The notes beneath the pieces are model-generated. The model made no database searches, was not told the origin of the DNA, and saw nothing but the letters and a program-made list of their open reading frames with translations. Shown here in pieces: positions 28,869 through 39,300 of a stretch of DNA of 64,000 nt; position 1 is the stretch's first letter, and the number at the start of each line of letters is the position of its first letter. Both the position numbers and the translations under genes were made by a program. Origin of the DNA: Nitrogeniibacter mangrovi (lineage in GTDB: Bacteria > Pseudomonadota > Gammaproteobacteria > Burkholderiales > Rhodocyclaceae); contig NZ_CP048836.1 in assembly GCF_010983895.1 (NCBI RefSeq), forward strand, positions 3,224,001 through 3,288,000. The letters run 5' to 3'.

Positions 28869-29618
28869 ATGCAACTCGACTGGACGACCTTCCTCCTCCA
28901 GATCATCAACTTCCTGGTGCTGGTGTGGCTGCTCAAGCGCTTTCTCTACCGCCCGGTGATGGACGTGATCGCCCGGCGTCAGGCCGCCATCGACCAGTCG
29001 GTGGCCGACGCGCGCGCCACCGAGGCCAACGCCCGATCCCTGCGCGCCGACTACGAGGCCAGACTCGCCGAGCTGGACACCCAGCACGCCCGTCAGCTGG
29101 CGAAGCTGGCCGACGAGATCGCCCAGGAACGACAACGGCGCATGGACCGGCTCGACGCCGACATGGCTACCGAACGCGAGAAGCGCGCCGCGCTGGCCGA
29201 GCATGAGGCCGCCGAGCGCCAGCGCAAGGCCGACATGGCCGCCCACCGGCAGGCCAGCGCCTTCGTGAGCCGCCTGCTCGGCCGCCTGGGCGACGCGCAT
29301 CTGGACCGCCGCCTGCTCGACATGCTCATCGACGACCTGCCGCACCTGCCCGCGCACCAGCGCGACGGCCTGCGCGAGGCCGCCGCCGCCCCGGACGCGC
29401 AACTGCGCGTGACCAGCGCCCGCCCCCTCGACGCGTCGGCCCGGCACGCGCTGGAGAGTGCCCTGGCCGAGCCCGCCGGCCGGCCCCTGGGCGCCGACTA
29501 CGCCACCGACGACACCCTGCTGGCCGGCGTGCGCGTCACCCTCGGCCCCTGGCTGCTCGCCGCCACCCTGGCCGACGAGCTCGACTACTTCCGCGCCGGA
29601 GCGCGCCATGCCGGTTGA
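28869..29618 (+). CDS. atpF: Alternate Fo ATPase, subunit b fused to a delta-like C-terminus
   Basis: A 249-residue peripheral-stalk protein. It has an N-terminal membrane helix ([23 protein letters not shown]), a long charged coiled coil (about 30-150), and a C-terminal 100-residue domain resembling delta (OSCP), ending [24 protein letters not shown]. The b-delta fusion replaces a separate atpH gene and is typical of N-ATPases. It follows AAGGAA after the inverted-repeat spacer and overlaps atpA by 11 bases. Confidence 0.9.
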   Translation: MQLDWTTFLLQIINFLVLVWLLKRFLYRPVMDVIARRQAAIDQSVADARATEANARSLRADYEARLAELDTQHARQLAKLADEIAQERQRRMDRLDADMATEREKRAALAEHEAAERQRKADMAAHRQASAFVSRLLGRLGDAHLDRRLLDMLIDDLPHLPAHQRDGLREAAAAPDAQLRVTSARPLDASARHALESALAEPAGRPLGADYATDDTLLAGVRVTLGPWLLAATLADELDYFRAGARHAG

Positions 29619-31053
29619 GGCCGCCCCCCTCGACTACCGCCCCGCCCTGCGCGTCATCGAGCGCGGCCGGGTCAGCTCGGTGGGCGACGGCATCGTCTGG
29701 ATCGAGGGCCTGCCCTCGGCGCGCATGGACGGCATCGTCAAGATCGACGACGGCTCCGAGGCGCTGGTCTTCCACCTCACGCCGGAGCGGCTCGGCGCCA
29801 TCCTGCTCATCAGCACACCGGCGCTCATGGCCGGCTGCGAGGCGCGCCTGTCGGACGAGGCGCTCACCATGCCGGCCACCGACGCCCTGCTCGGCCGGGT
29901 GGTGGACCCGCTCGCCTGCCCGCTGGACGACGGCGGCCCCGTCGAAGGCAACGGCCACCGCCCGGTGGACGGCCCCTCGCCCCCCATCGTCGCGCGCGAC
30001 TTCGTCGACCGGCCGCTCTACACCGGCAGCAAGGTGGTCGACACCCTCATCCCCATCGGCCGCGGCCAGCGCCAGCTGCTGATCGGCGACAACGGCACCG
30101 GCAAGAGCGCGCTGGCGCTCGACGCGGTCATCGCCCAGCGCGACCAGGGCGTGCGCTGCGTGTATGTGCTCATCGGCCAGAAGCGCTCCTCGGTGGTGCA
30201 GACCATCGACACCCTGCGCGCCCACGACGCGCTCGCTTTCACCACCCTCGTGGTGGCCGAGGCCACCGCCAGCCCGGGCATCAAGTACCTCGCCCCCTTC
30301 GCCGGCTGCGCAATCGCCGAGGGCTGGATGGCCGCCGGCCACGACACCCTGGTGGTCTATGACGACCTCACCACCCACGCCCGCGCCTACCGCGAGCTAT
30401 CGCTGCTGCTGCGCCGCCCGCCCGGGCGCGAGGCCTATCCGGCCGACATCTTCTATCTGCACGCCCGCCTGCTGGAGCGCTCCACCCGGCTGGCGGCCGA
30501 GCACGGCGGCGGCAGCATGACCGCCCTGCCCATCGCCGAGACCGAGCAGGGCGAGATCGCCGCCTACATCCCCACCAACCTCATCTCCATCACCGACGGG
30601 CAGATCCATTTCGACGCCGCCCTGTTCGCCCGCGGCGTACTGCCGGCCATCGACATCACCCGCTCGGTATCGCGCATCGGCGGCAAGGCCCAGCACGAAG
30701 CCATCGGCCGCGAAGCCGGGCGCATGAAGCTCGACTACCTGCAGTTTCTCGAACTGGAAGTGTTCACCCGCTTCGGCGCCAAGCTCGACGCCGGCATGAG
30801 CGCGCGCATCGCCCGCGGGCGGCTGCTGCGCGCCATCCTCGCGCAGGACCGGCTCGACCCGCACACCCCGCGCGACCAGCTCGCCTGGATGATCGCCTGC
30901 AACGAAAACCGGCTCGACGGCCTCGACGGCGACGCCCTGCACACCACCTTGACGCAGCTGCGCGACGCCGTGGCCGCCAGCGAACTGACGCTCGACTCGC
31001 CGCGCCAGGACTGGCTCGACGCCGTTCGCCGCACGCTGGGCCACGCCCCGTGA
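29608..31053 (+). CDS. atpA: Alternate F1 ATPase, alpha subunit
   Basis: A 481-residue regulatory nucleotide-binding subunit. Walker A is GDNGTGKS, followed by [18 protein letters not shown], the Walker B region [14 protein letters not shown], and the arginine-finger segment [14 protein letters not shown]. It is a little shorter than the 500-residue housekeeping form, as in the alternate family. The ATG at 29608 lies inside the end of atpF. The gamma gene overlaps its stop (GTGA). Confidence 0.94.
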   Translation: MPVEAAPLDYRPALRVIERGRVSSVGDGIVWIEGLPSARMDGIVKIDDGSEALVFHLTPERLGAILLISTPALMAGCEARLSDEALTMPATDALLGRVVDPLACPLDDGGPVEGNGHRPVDGPSPPIVARDFVDRPLYTGSKVVDTLIPIGRGQRQLLIGDNGTGKSALALDAVIAQRDQGVRCVYVLIGQKRSSVVQTIDTLRAHDALAFTTLVVAEATASPGIKYLAPFAGCAIAEGWMAAGHDTLVVYDDLTTHARAYRELSLLLRRPPGREAYPADIFYLHARLLERSTRLAAEHGGGSMTALPIAETEQGEIAAYIPTNLISITDGQIHFDAALFARGVLPAIDITRSVSRIGGKAQHEAIGREAGRMKLDYLQFLELEVFTRFGAKLDAGMSARIARGRLLRAILAQDRLDPHTPRDQLAWMIACNENRLDGLDGDALHTTLTQLRDAVAASELTLDSPRQDWLDAVRRTLGHAP

Positions 31054-31897
31054 GCAAGCGACGAGAACTGGTCCGCCACATCGACAGCCTCACCGACATC
31101 GGCGAGCTGCTCGGCGCCATGCGCAGCCTCGCCCTGGCCGAAAGCCGCCGCATCGCCACCTTCATCGACGCCCAGCGCGACAGCGCCACCATCGTGCGCC
31201 AGGCCTACGCCCAGGTGCTGCACGACCATGGCCACCACTGGCAGCAACCCGCCATCCACGGCCGCGTCGTCTGCGTCATCGGCACCGAACGCGGCTTTTG
31301 CGGCGACCTCAACCAGCGCCTGGTCGCAGACGCCCTGGGCACCACCGCCGACACCGAGGCCACCCGCTGGCTGCTCATCGGCACCCGCCTGGCCGACGCC
31401 TGGCCCGCCGACGCCCCCACGCCCGAAGCCCGCCTCGGCGGCGCCGGCATGGCCGACGAAGTGCTCGCCGTGCAAACCGCCCTGGTCGCCGCGCTCACCC
31501 CCTGCTCGCCGAACGCGCCGACGCCCTGCCCGCACTGGTCATCCACCACGCGGGGTCCGACGGCATCGCCCACGTCCCCCTCCTGCCCATCCCCGCCGGC
31601 ACCCAGACCCTGCCACCGCGCAGCCACCCGGTGGACATCCACCTCCCCCCGCCCGCCCTGCAGGCCGCCCTGCTCGACCAATACCTCGACATGGCCCTCA
31701 GCGGCCTCCTGCTCGAAGCCCTGCTGCACGAAAACGAACAACGCCTCGCCCACATGGACCAGGCCCGACGCAACGTGGACGACCGCCTCGACACCCTGGG
31801 CCGCCGCGCCAACCGGGCGCGTCAGGAGGAGATCACGGAGGAGATCGAGATCATCTTGCTGGCGGGGGCGGTGGAGGGGGAAGGAGCGGCGGGGTGA
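31050..31897 (+). pseudogene. atpG: Alternate F1 ATPase gamma subunit, frameshifted
   Basis: Central-stalk subunit gene starting at GTG 31050 ([28 protein letters not shown]). The frame is good to about residue 150 (ALVAALTP), then becomes proline- and serine-rich nonsense. The expected continuation LLAERADALPALVIHHAG, through MALSGLLLEALLHENEQRL and the C-terminal helix RQEEITEEIEIILLAGAVE, is in the next frame and ends at 31897. The break is at a run of five C (31498-31502); one more C restores a continuous protein of about 282 residues, normal for gamma. It could be a real mutation or a homopolymer sequencing error. Confidence 0.85.
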
Positions 31898-32068
31898 GAG
31901 GCAAGATGTCGGGCCATTGCTGCCGTTGGCTTACATAGCTCGGATTGCCTGCAATGCTTTGCTTACCTGCCTCCAACTATGACCCTAAATGAATACAGCT
32001 CTTGCCTGGGCAATGCGCTCGCCCCAGAATTAGCTGCTATCTGACCTAAGGCGAACGCCCCACCATCC
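31898..32068. other. Low-GC junction between the ATPase operon and the sirtuin gene
   Basis: Composition drops abruptly here (a hand-counted 60-base block from 31921 is about 50% GC, against about 75% in a block of atpA). No gene, terminator or clear attachment repeat is seen. It probably marks the left edge of a transferred segment. Confidence 0.5.
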
Positions 32069-32305
32069 ATGAGATCTGAAGATCCGACCATTGGCGCCCG
32101 AATGCGCGGCCTTGTTTCAAACGCTCTTGCCAGCGTGAAGAGCTGCGGCTTCGATGCCCTAAATTTGCTTTTTGGCGATCGATGGCGAGGCGTCAAAATT
32201 CTGAAGCGACGGATTCCCCTAAAGGTGAGACACGTCGCCATCCGCGAAACCGACGCCGAACTGCGTTCCGCGACGCAGAGGCAAGTGCTTGCTGGGAGTC
32301 TGTGA
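32069..32305 (+). CDS. Possible small ORF directly preceding the sirtuin gene
   Basis: A 78-codon frame (starts MRSEDPTIGARMRGL, ends QRQVLAGSL) whose stop codon touches the GTG of the large SIR2 gene. It is basic and has no motif I recognise. There is no clear ribosome-binding site before its ATG. It could be a coupled leader peptide, a small partner protein, or chance. Confidence is low. Confidence 0.3.
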   Translation: MRSEDPTIGARMRGLVSNALASVKSCGFDALNLLFGDRWRGVKILKRRIPLKVRHVAIRETDAELRSATQRQVLAGSL

Positions 32306-35300
32306 GTGCAGTTCGTCACCGATGGACCCGACATCCCCGACGAACTCTTGCAGGCGCACGAGGAAGGCCGCGTAGTGTTTTTCTGCGGCGCTGGTATTTC
32401 TTACCCCGCGGGCCTTCCTGGCTTCAAGGGACTGGTGGAGCAAATCTACCAACTGAACGGTACAACGCTCTCGGTCATCGAGCGCGAGGCCTTCGACCGA
32501 GGGCAGTTCGATGCCACACTGGATCTGATGGAACGGCGCCTGCCCGGCCAGCGATTGGCCCTACGGCGAGCACTGGCACAGGTATTGAAACCAAAACTCC
32601 GGCGAAAGGGCGCCACCGACACTCAAGCTGCGCTGTTGCGCCTGGCGCGCAGTCGCGAGGGCGCACTGCGTCTGGTCACCACCAACTTCGATCGCATCTT
32701 TCAAGTGGCCGCCAAACGAACGGACCAAGCGTTCCAAGCCTACCCGGCTCCGATGCTGCCGATTCCGAAGAACAGCCGCTGGGACGGGCTGGTGTATCTA
32801 CATGGCCTGCTGCCCGAGAAGACAGACGACACGGCCTTGAACCGACTGGTGGTCACCAGCGGTGATTTCGGCTTGGCCTACCTGACAGAACGATGGGCGG
32901 CGCGCTTCGTGAGCGAGTTGTTCCGTAACTACGTAGTCTGCTTCGTCGGCTACAGCATCAACGACCCGGTATTGCGCTACATGATGGATGCGCTGGCCGC
33001 CGACCGGATGCTGGGTGAGATCACACCGCAGGCCTGGGCACTAGGTGATTGTGAGCCGGGGCAGGAGCACCGGAAAACCATCGAGTGGGAGGCCAAGGGC
33101 GTCACGCCCATCCTTTACACCGTACCGGCTGAGAGCTACGACCATTCGGCGCTGCATCAGACCCTTCACGCTTGGGCAGACACCTACCGCGATGGCGTGC
33201 AGGGCAAAGAAGCCATCGTCGTCAAACATGCTCTGGCCCGACCGCAGGACAGCACGCGACAGGACGATTTCGTTGGCCGGATGCTGTGGGCCTTGTCGGA
33301 TAAATCAGGTTTGCCGGCACAACACTTTGCGGACCTAAATCCCGTCCCACCGCTGGACTGGCTGCTGGAGGCATTCTCGGACGAGCGTTTTCAGTACAGC
33401 GATCTGCCTCGCTTCCATATTCCGCCTCACGACGAAGTCGACTCCAGACTCCGATTCAGTCTGATTCGGCGGCCTGCTCCCTACGACCGCGCTCCGCCGA
33501 TGCTGCTGGCTTCTGGAGGCGTCAACGGTAGCCAGTGGGATGACGTGATGTTCCATCTGGCTCGCTGGCTGGTTCGTCATCTGGATGATCCCAGGCTGAT
33601 CATCTGGATCGCAGAACGCGGCGGGCAAATGCACGACCGTTGGCCGTGGCTGATCGAGCACGAACTGGATCGCTTTGCAGCACTGGAGCGTGATGGCAAG
33701 ACTTTCGAGCGGGATGAAATTCTCTTACATGCCCCCAAGGCTATTCCCGGCCCCTTGATGCGCGCCTTGTGGCGGCTGCTGCTCAGCGGCCGGGTAAAAT
33801 CACCGTGGCACGATCCGGATTTGTACCGCTGGCAAGGTCGTCTGAACCGCGAGGGCTTGACCGCCACAGTGCGCCTAGAGTTGCGCGAGCTGCTCGCCCC
33901 CAAGGTGGTGTTGAAGAAGCCGTTTCGCTGGAGCGACGACGATTCGAACAGCTCTGGCGAGCCTGTTCGGGTCAAGCAATTGGTGGACTGGGAGCTGGTG
34001 CTGGCCGCCGATCACGTGCATTCAACACTGCGCGACCTTGCCGACGAGCCATGGAAATCTGCTTTGCCGCACCTGTTGGAAGATTTCCAGCAGTTGTTGC
34101 GCGACGCACTGGACCTGTTGCGAGAGTTGGGCGAGGCCGACGACCGTAGCGACCGCTCGCATTGGGATCTGTCCTCCATCACGCCCCACTGGCAGAACCG
34201 AGGTTTCCGCGACTGGGTGAGCCTGATCGAATTGCTGCGCGATGCCTGGCTGGCTGTTCGCGCCAACGACAGCACGCGTGCTACGCGCATCGCCCAAACT
34301 TGGTTTGATTTGCCGTACCCCACCTTCAAACGCTTGGCCCTGTTCGCCGCCAGCCACGACGATTGCATCCCTCCTGAGCAGTGGGTGGGCTGGCTTCTGG
34401 CTGACGACGCGTGGTGGCTGTGGACCGTGGATTTGGGTCGCGAGGTGTTCAGGCTGTTCGTCCTGCAAGGGCGGCGTTTGGCAGGGGCTGCACAAGAACG
34501 TCTTGAGGCTGCCATCTTGGCGGGCCCACCGCGCGAAATGTACCGGGATGATCTGGAGGCAGATCGATGGCAAGACTTGGTGGCCCGTTCCGTCTGGCTG
34601 CATCTGGCCAAGTTGAACGCCTCAAACATTGTTTTGGGTGCTTCTGCTGCGGCGCGCTTGGCGGAAATATCCAAAGCCTATCCGCAATGGCAGTTGGCGA
34701 CCAACGAGCGTGACGAGTTCTCGCACTGGATGAGCGGCACCGGCGACCCGGATTATGAAGACAGCCGGGACGTCGACATTGCGCCCCGCAAGCGGCAGGA
34801 ACTGGTGCAATGGCTCACAAAGCCGATGCCCGAACGGCGGCCTTTCTACGAAGACACGTGGCGTGAGGTTTGCCGCTCCCGCTTCTTTCACAGTTTGTCC
34901 GCCCTGTGCGATCTAGCACGGACTAACGTGTGGCCCGCTGGCCGATGGCGCGAAGCTCTGCAGGCTTGGGCTGAAGAAGGCATGGTGTTGCGCTCCTGGC
35001 GATACGCCGCACCGTTGGTGCAGAACATGCCCGATGACGTACTTCAGGAGATTGACCACGCTGTCACCTGGTGGATGGACGCGGCCTCCAAATCCATCAG
35101 CCGGCACGAGGACATCCTCCTGAACCTTTGCCGCCGCGTGCTGGCACTGCCGCTGGAAACCGGCTCTGGTTCCCGCATCATCCGAAATGGCGTCGAGACC
35201 TATGACCCTGTCGGCTCGGCGATCAACCATCCCATCGGGCATGCCACGCAGGCCCTGATCAACCTGTGGTTCAAGCAGAACCCGAACGACAACGACCTGC

Positions 35301-36151
35301 TACCAGCGGACCTCAAGCGGATCTTCACCGCACTGTGCGATGTGCAGGTGGATCGCTTCTGCCACGGCCGGGTGTTGCTGGGTTCGCGGTTGATCGCATT
35401 TTTCCGTGTGGACCGCCCCTGGACTGAACAGCACCTCTTGCCGTTGTTTGGCTGGAGCAATCCCGTCGAAGCAAAAGCCGTGTGGGAAGGTTTCCTCTGG
35501 TCGCCACGCCTGTACCAGCCATTGATGACCGCCTTCAAGTCGCAGTTCCTGGATAGTGCGAACCGCTATGCCGATCTGGGCGAACACCGCCAGCAATTCG
35601 CGACCTTCCTGACCTACGCTGCATTGGGCCCAACCGAGGGATACACCGCGGAGGAGTTCCGGTCTGCAATCGGCACACTGCCGCAAGAAGGGCTGGAAGA
35701 GTCCGCCCAGGCGCTGACGCAAGCGCTCGAAGGTGCGGCCGGTCAGCGTGAGGACTATTGGAAGAATCGTGCCCAGCCATTCTGGCAGCAGGTCTGGCCA
35801 AAATCCCGCGACCTGGCCACCCCGCGCATCGCCGAGTCCTTGACTCGGCTGGTTATTGCAGCCCGAGGCGAATTCCCGGCAGCTTTGGTTGCGGTGCAGG
35901 ACTGGCTTCAGCCGATCGATCACCCGGACTATGTCGTGCATCTGTTGCACGAGTCGGGTTTGTGCAGACAATTCTCTGCCGAGGCATTGCAGTTGCTGAA
36001 TGCAGTGATTTACGACCAACAGTGGGGACCGCGGGAGTTGGGTAAATGCTTAGATGAAATTGTGCAAGCCGCGCCACAGCTTGCACAAGACGGTCGTTAT
36101 TTGCGACTTCGCGAATATTCACGGAGGCGGGGTATCCAAGGCAGCCGTTGA
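32306..36151 (+). CDS. Large SIR2-domain anti-phage protein (defence-associated sirtuin, Dsr1-like)
   Basis: A 1,281-residue protein with an N-terminal SIR2-type NAD-binding domain and a long C-terminal region with no recognisable domain. Nucleotide motifs are GAGIS at 28-32, TTNFD at 125-129 with Asn127, the catalytic-type His166 in YLHGLL, and GYSIND at 215-220. Standalone DSR proteins sense phage components through the C-terminal part and then deplete NAD+, causing abortive infection; that role is inferred here. GGGAG precedes the GTG start. Composition is lower in GC than both flanks (hand-counted blocks of 52-65%), supporting horizontal transfer. No partner gene follows. Confidence 0.82.
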   Translation: MQFVTDGPDIPDELLQAHEEGRVVFFCGAGISYPAGLPGFKGLVEQIYQLNGTTLSVIEREAFDRGQFDATLDLMERRLPGQRLALRRALAQVLKPKLRRKGATDTQAALLRLARSREGALRLVTTNFDRIFQVAAKRTDQAFQAYPAPMLPIPKNSRWDGLVYLHGLLPEKTDDTALNRLVVTSGDFGLAYLTERWAARFVSELFRNYVVCFVGYSINDPVLRYMMDALAADRMLGEITPQAWALGDCEPGQEHRKTIEWEAKGVTPILYTVPAESYDHSALHQTLHAWADTYRDGVQGKEAIVVKHALARPQDSTRQDDFVGRMLWALSDKSGLPAQHFADLNPVPPLDWLLEAFSDERFQYSDLPRFHIPPHDEVDSRLRFSLIRRPAPYDRAPPMLLASGGVNGSQWDDVMFHLARWLVRHLDDPRLIIWIAERGGQMHDRWPWLIEHELDRFAALERDGKTFERDEILLHAPKAIPGPLMRALWRLLLSGRVKSPWHDPDLYRWQGRLNREGLTATVRLELRELLAPKVVLKKPFRWSDDDSNSSGEPVRVKQLVDWELVLAADHVHSTLRDLADEPWKSALPHLLEDFQQLLRDALDLLRELGEADDRSDRSHWDLSSITPHWQNRGFRDWVSLIELLRDAWLAVRANDSTRATRIAQTWFDLPYPTFKRLALFAASHDDCIPPEQWVGWLLADDAWWLWTVDLGREVFRLFVLQGRRLAGAAQERLEAAILAGPPREMYRDDLEADRWQDLVARSVWLHLAKLNASNIVLGASAAARLAEISKAYPQWQLATNERDEFSHWMSGTGDPDYEDSRDVDIAPRKRQELVQWLTKPMPERRPFYEDTWREVCRSRFFHSLSALCDLARTNVWPAGRWREALQAWAEEGMVLRSWRYAAPLVQNMPDDVLQEIDHAVTWWMDAASKSISRHEDILLNLCRRVLALPLETGSGSRIIRNGVETYDPVGSAINHPIGHATQALINLWFKQNPNDNDLLPADLKRIFTALCDVQVDRFCHGRVLLGSRLIAFFRVDRPWTEQHLLPLFGWSNPVEAKAVWEGFLWSPRLYQPLMTAFKSQFLDSANRYADLGEHRQQFATFLTYAALGPTEGYTAEEFRSAIGTLPQEGLEESAQALTQALEGAAGQREDYWKNRAQPFWQQVWPKSRDLATPRIAESLTRLVIAARGEFPAALVAVQDWLQPIDHPDYVVHLLHESGLCRQFSAEALQLLNAVIYDQQWGPRELGKCLDEIVQAAPQLAQDGRYLRLREYSRRRGIQGSR

Positions 36152-36393
36152 ACGCGCTGTAGACTTGAGCGGCAGGTAACCAGCCTACTGCCGACCGACC
36201 AGGGGGACTCCACCATCGTCCGCAGAGGCCGATATGCCGACGTACACGTGATTGATGGATGCGCACGCGACCCAGGCGCTCTTGGTGCGCGCTTTTGTTT
36301 TGTCGACGAAATCCTCATGATCATGCGGATTCATTGAGGCAGGTGGCGGCCGCCGTGGCGGTTGCCCGGGCGGCGCGCCATGGCCCACGGCCC

Positions 36394-39300
36394 TCAGTCG
36401 GGGGTGTTTTCCCCTGCGGTGGCACGCAACCACTGGAGCAGTGCGGCGAAGAGCCGCTCGGGCTCCACGGGTTTGACGATGACGTCGTTCATGCCCGCCT
36501 CGAGGCACTGGCGCCGGTCCTCGGCGAAGGCGTTGGCGGTCATGGCGAGGATGGGGCGGGACGCCCAGCCGGGCAGGCGCCGGATGGCGCGGGTGGCGTC
36601 CAGTCCGCCCATGCGCGGCATTTGCATGTCCATGAGGACGAGATCGAAGGCTTCGCGGCCGGCGATGTCGACGGCCTCGGCGCCGTCGCTGGCGACGGTG
36701 ATGCGCACGCCGGTCTCCTCCAGCAGGGCGACGGCCACTTCCTGGTTCAGGGGTTCGTCGTCCACCACGAGGACGCGGGCGCCCGCGAAGTCCGCCTGCA
36801 GGGCTGCGAGCGTGCCGGCTTCGTCGAGCCCGTCGCCGGGCTGCGCGGTGGCGGAGCCGTCGCCGACGTCGAACTGCGCGGTGAACCAGAAGGTGCTGCC
36901 CGCCCCCGGCGTGCTGCGGCCGCCGGCGTCGCCGCCCATGAGGCGGGCGAGCCGGCGGGTGATGGTGAGCCCGAGCCCGGTGCCGCCGGCTTTGCGGGTC
37001 GCGGTCCCGTCGCCCTGCTCGAAGGAGCCGAACAGGCCTTCGAGGCGCTCGGGCGGAATGCCCACGCCGGTGTCCTCGACCTCGACGCGCACCTGCGCGC
37101 CCTCCGCCTCCGGTGGCGACACCTGCACCCGGATGCTGACCTCGCCCTGATCGGTGAACTTGACCGCATTGCCGGCCAGATTGAGCACGCCCTGGGCGAA
37201 GCGGGTGGCGTCGCCGATGAGGTGGAACGGTGGCGTGGGGCAGTCGACCCGCAGGCGCAGGCCCTTGGCCGCGGCGCGATCGGCAAGCATCGAGGCCACG
37301 TTGTCGATCACCGCCGCGACGTCGAACGGGGCAGGCGACAGGACGAGCTTGTCCGCCTCGATCTTCGACAGGTCGAGGATGTCGCTGATGACCGCGAGCA
37401 GGTGGTCGGCCGCGCCGTCGATCTTGGTGAGCAGTTCCATCTGCGCCGGGTCGGCCAGCTGGCGGCGCAGGATGTGGGCCATGCCGACGATGGCGTTGAG
37501 CGGGGTGCGGATTTCGTGGCTCATGTTGGCCAGAAACACGCTCTTGGCCCGATTGGCGTGATCGGCCCGCCGGTTGGCGTCCATGAGTTCGTCCATCTTT
37601 TCGTGCAGCGGCGAGATGTCGATGTGGCAGCCGACCATGCGCAGCGGCGCACCGTCCTCGCCCCACTCGACCACCCGCCCGGCGCAGATCACCCACACTG
37701 TCGAGCCGTCCTTGTGGCGACAGCGGATTTCGTTGTAGTAGGGCTCGCGGCCGTGGCTGTCCACATGGCGCTTGAACACCGCCTGCACCCCCGGCCGGTC
37801 TTCGGGGAAGATCAGTGCCTGCCGCGTCTCGGGCGTGTCGGGCAGCGCGTCGTCGGCGTAGCCGAACATGTGCTTGAAGGTCGGGCTCAGGTACTCGGTG
37901 CCCTCGACAATGTTCCAGTCCCAGTAACCCGCCATCAAGGATTCGAGCACGCTCTGGAGCACATCGAGCTCGCGCTCGAGGAAGCGGCGCCGCTGCTCGC
38001 GCGCCTCGGCCGCCTTCCGCTCGGTGATGTCCTCGGTGAACAGGAGGATGCCCCCCACCGTGCCCTCGCCGGTCTGCCAGGGCCGTATCTCCCAGCGCAG
38101 CCACTGTTCGCTGCCGTCGGCACGCTCGAATCGGTCCTCGTCGTCGAGGACCACCTCGCCGTCGAGGCCACGGCGGTGCGCCGCCTTCCACGCCTCGGGG
38201 ATCTCGGGGAACACCTCGTAGTGGGAGCGGCCGATGGGTGCGGCCTCGCCGAGGCCGTAGTCTTCGCACCAGCGCCGGCTCACCGCCAGGTAGCGCATGT
38301 CGCGGTCGAACATGGCGACCGCCGCCGGCAGGTGTTCGACGAACAGGCGCAGCCGCGCCTCGCTGGCCCTGAGCTCGCTCGTGGCCCGGCGCGCGGCGGA
38401 CACGTCCGCCACCGAGGCCAGGGTCACCCGCTGCCCGTCCATGTCGAAGGACGAGAGGCTGATCTCGACGGGGAAGCGGCTGCCGTCCAGGCGCACCGCC
38501 TCGAGATCCGGCCGACCGGCCATGGTGCGATGCTGGTCGCCGTGTTCGAGGAAGGCGCGGTGGTGGCCGGCATGGTGGCCACGCACCTCCTCGGGCACCA
38601 GCGCTTCGATGCGCCGGCCGACCAGCCCCTGCGGCGGGTAGCCGAACATGGCCTCGGCCCGGGGGTTGGCCATCAGGATCCGCCCTTCGATATCGGAGAC
38701 GAACAGCGCTTCCACGCTGGCCTCCCACATCCGCTCGAAGCGCTTCTCGCTGTCCTGCTGCGCGACCTGGGCGCGATGCAGTTCGGAGACATCGGAGAAG
38801 GTGAGCACCGCCCCCGCGGTGGCGCCAGCCTCGTCGCGATAGGGGTCGATGCGCATCAGATAGTGGAACTCGCCCTCGTGCACCGGTTCGAGCACCGACT
38901 GGCCGGTGTCGATCACCTGGCGGATCTGCTCGCGCAGCGACGGCAGCTCCAGGTGGCAGGGCACGCCGAACAGGAACTGGCCCCGATCGCCGTCGACCAT
39001 GCCGAAGATGCGCGTGGCCAGCTCGTTGTAACGCGTGATCCGGCCCTCGCGGTCCACCACCACGAGGCTGGTGCGCACCGAGTTCTGGATGTTGCCGAGG
39101 GTGGTGGACAGCTGCGCCGACTCCAGCGACTTGACGCGCAACTCCTCGTTGAGCGTGGTCAGCTCTTCGTTGGAGGCCTGCAGTTCCTCGTTGGAGGCCT
39201 GCAGCTCCTCGGTCGATGCCTGCAGTTCCTCCTGCATGGACTGCAGTTCCTCGTTGGAGGCCTCGAACTTGTCGATCACCGCCTGCAGATGCTCGCGGGT

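Noticed and set aside
31050..31982. Reading the unshifted 310-codon frame as an intact gamma subunit
   Set aside because: After about residue 150 it turns Pro/Ser/Arg rich with no gamma similarity. The conserved C-terminal helix is in the other frame.
36152..36393. A right-hand attachment repeat for the sirtuin block
   Set aside because: I found a short hairpin (CGGCAG with CTGCCG at 36170-36193) but no direct repeat matching the left junction at 31898-32068.
39171..39260. Short tandem DNA repeats that could suggest a repeat array or CRISPR
   Set aside because: They encode the EELQAS heptads of the coiled coil and lie in frame in a coding gene. There are no spacers.
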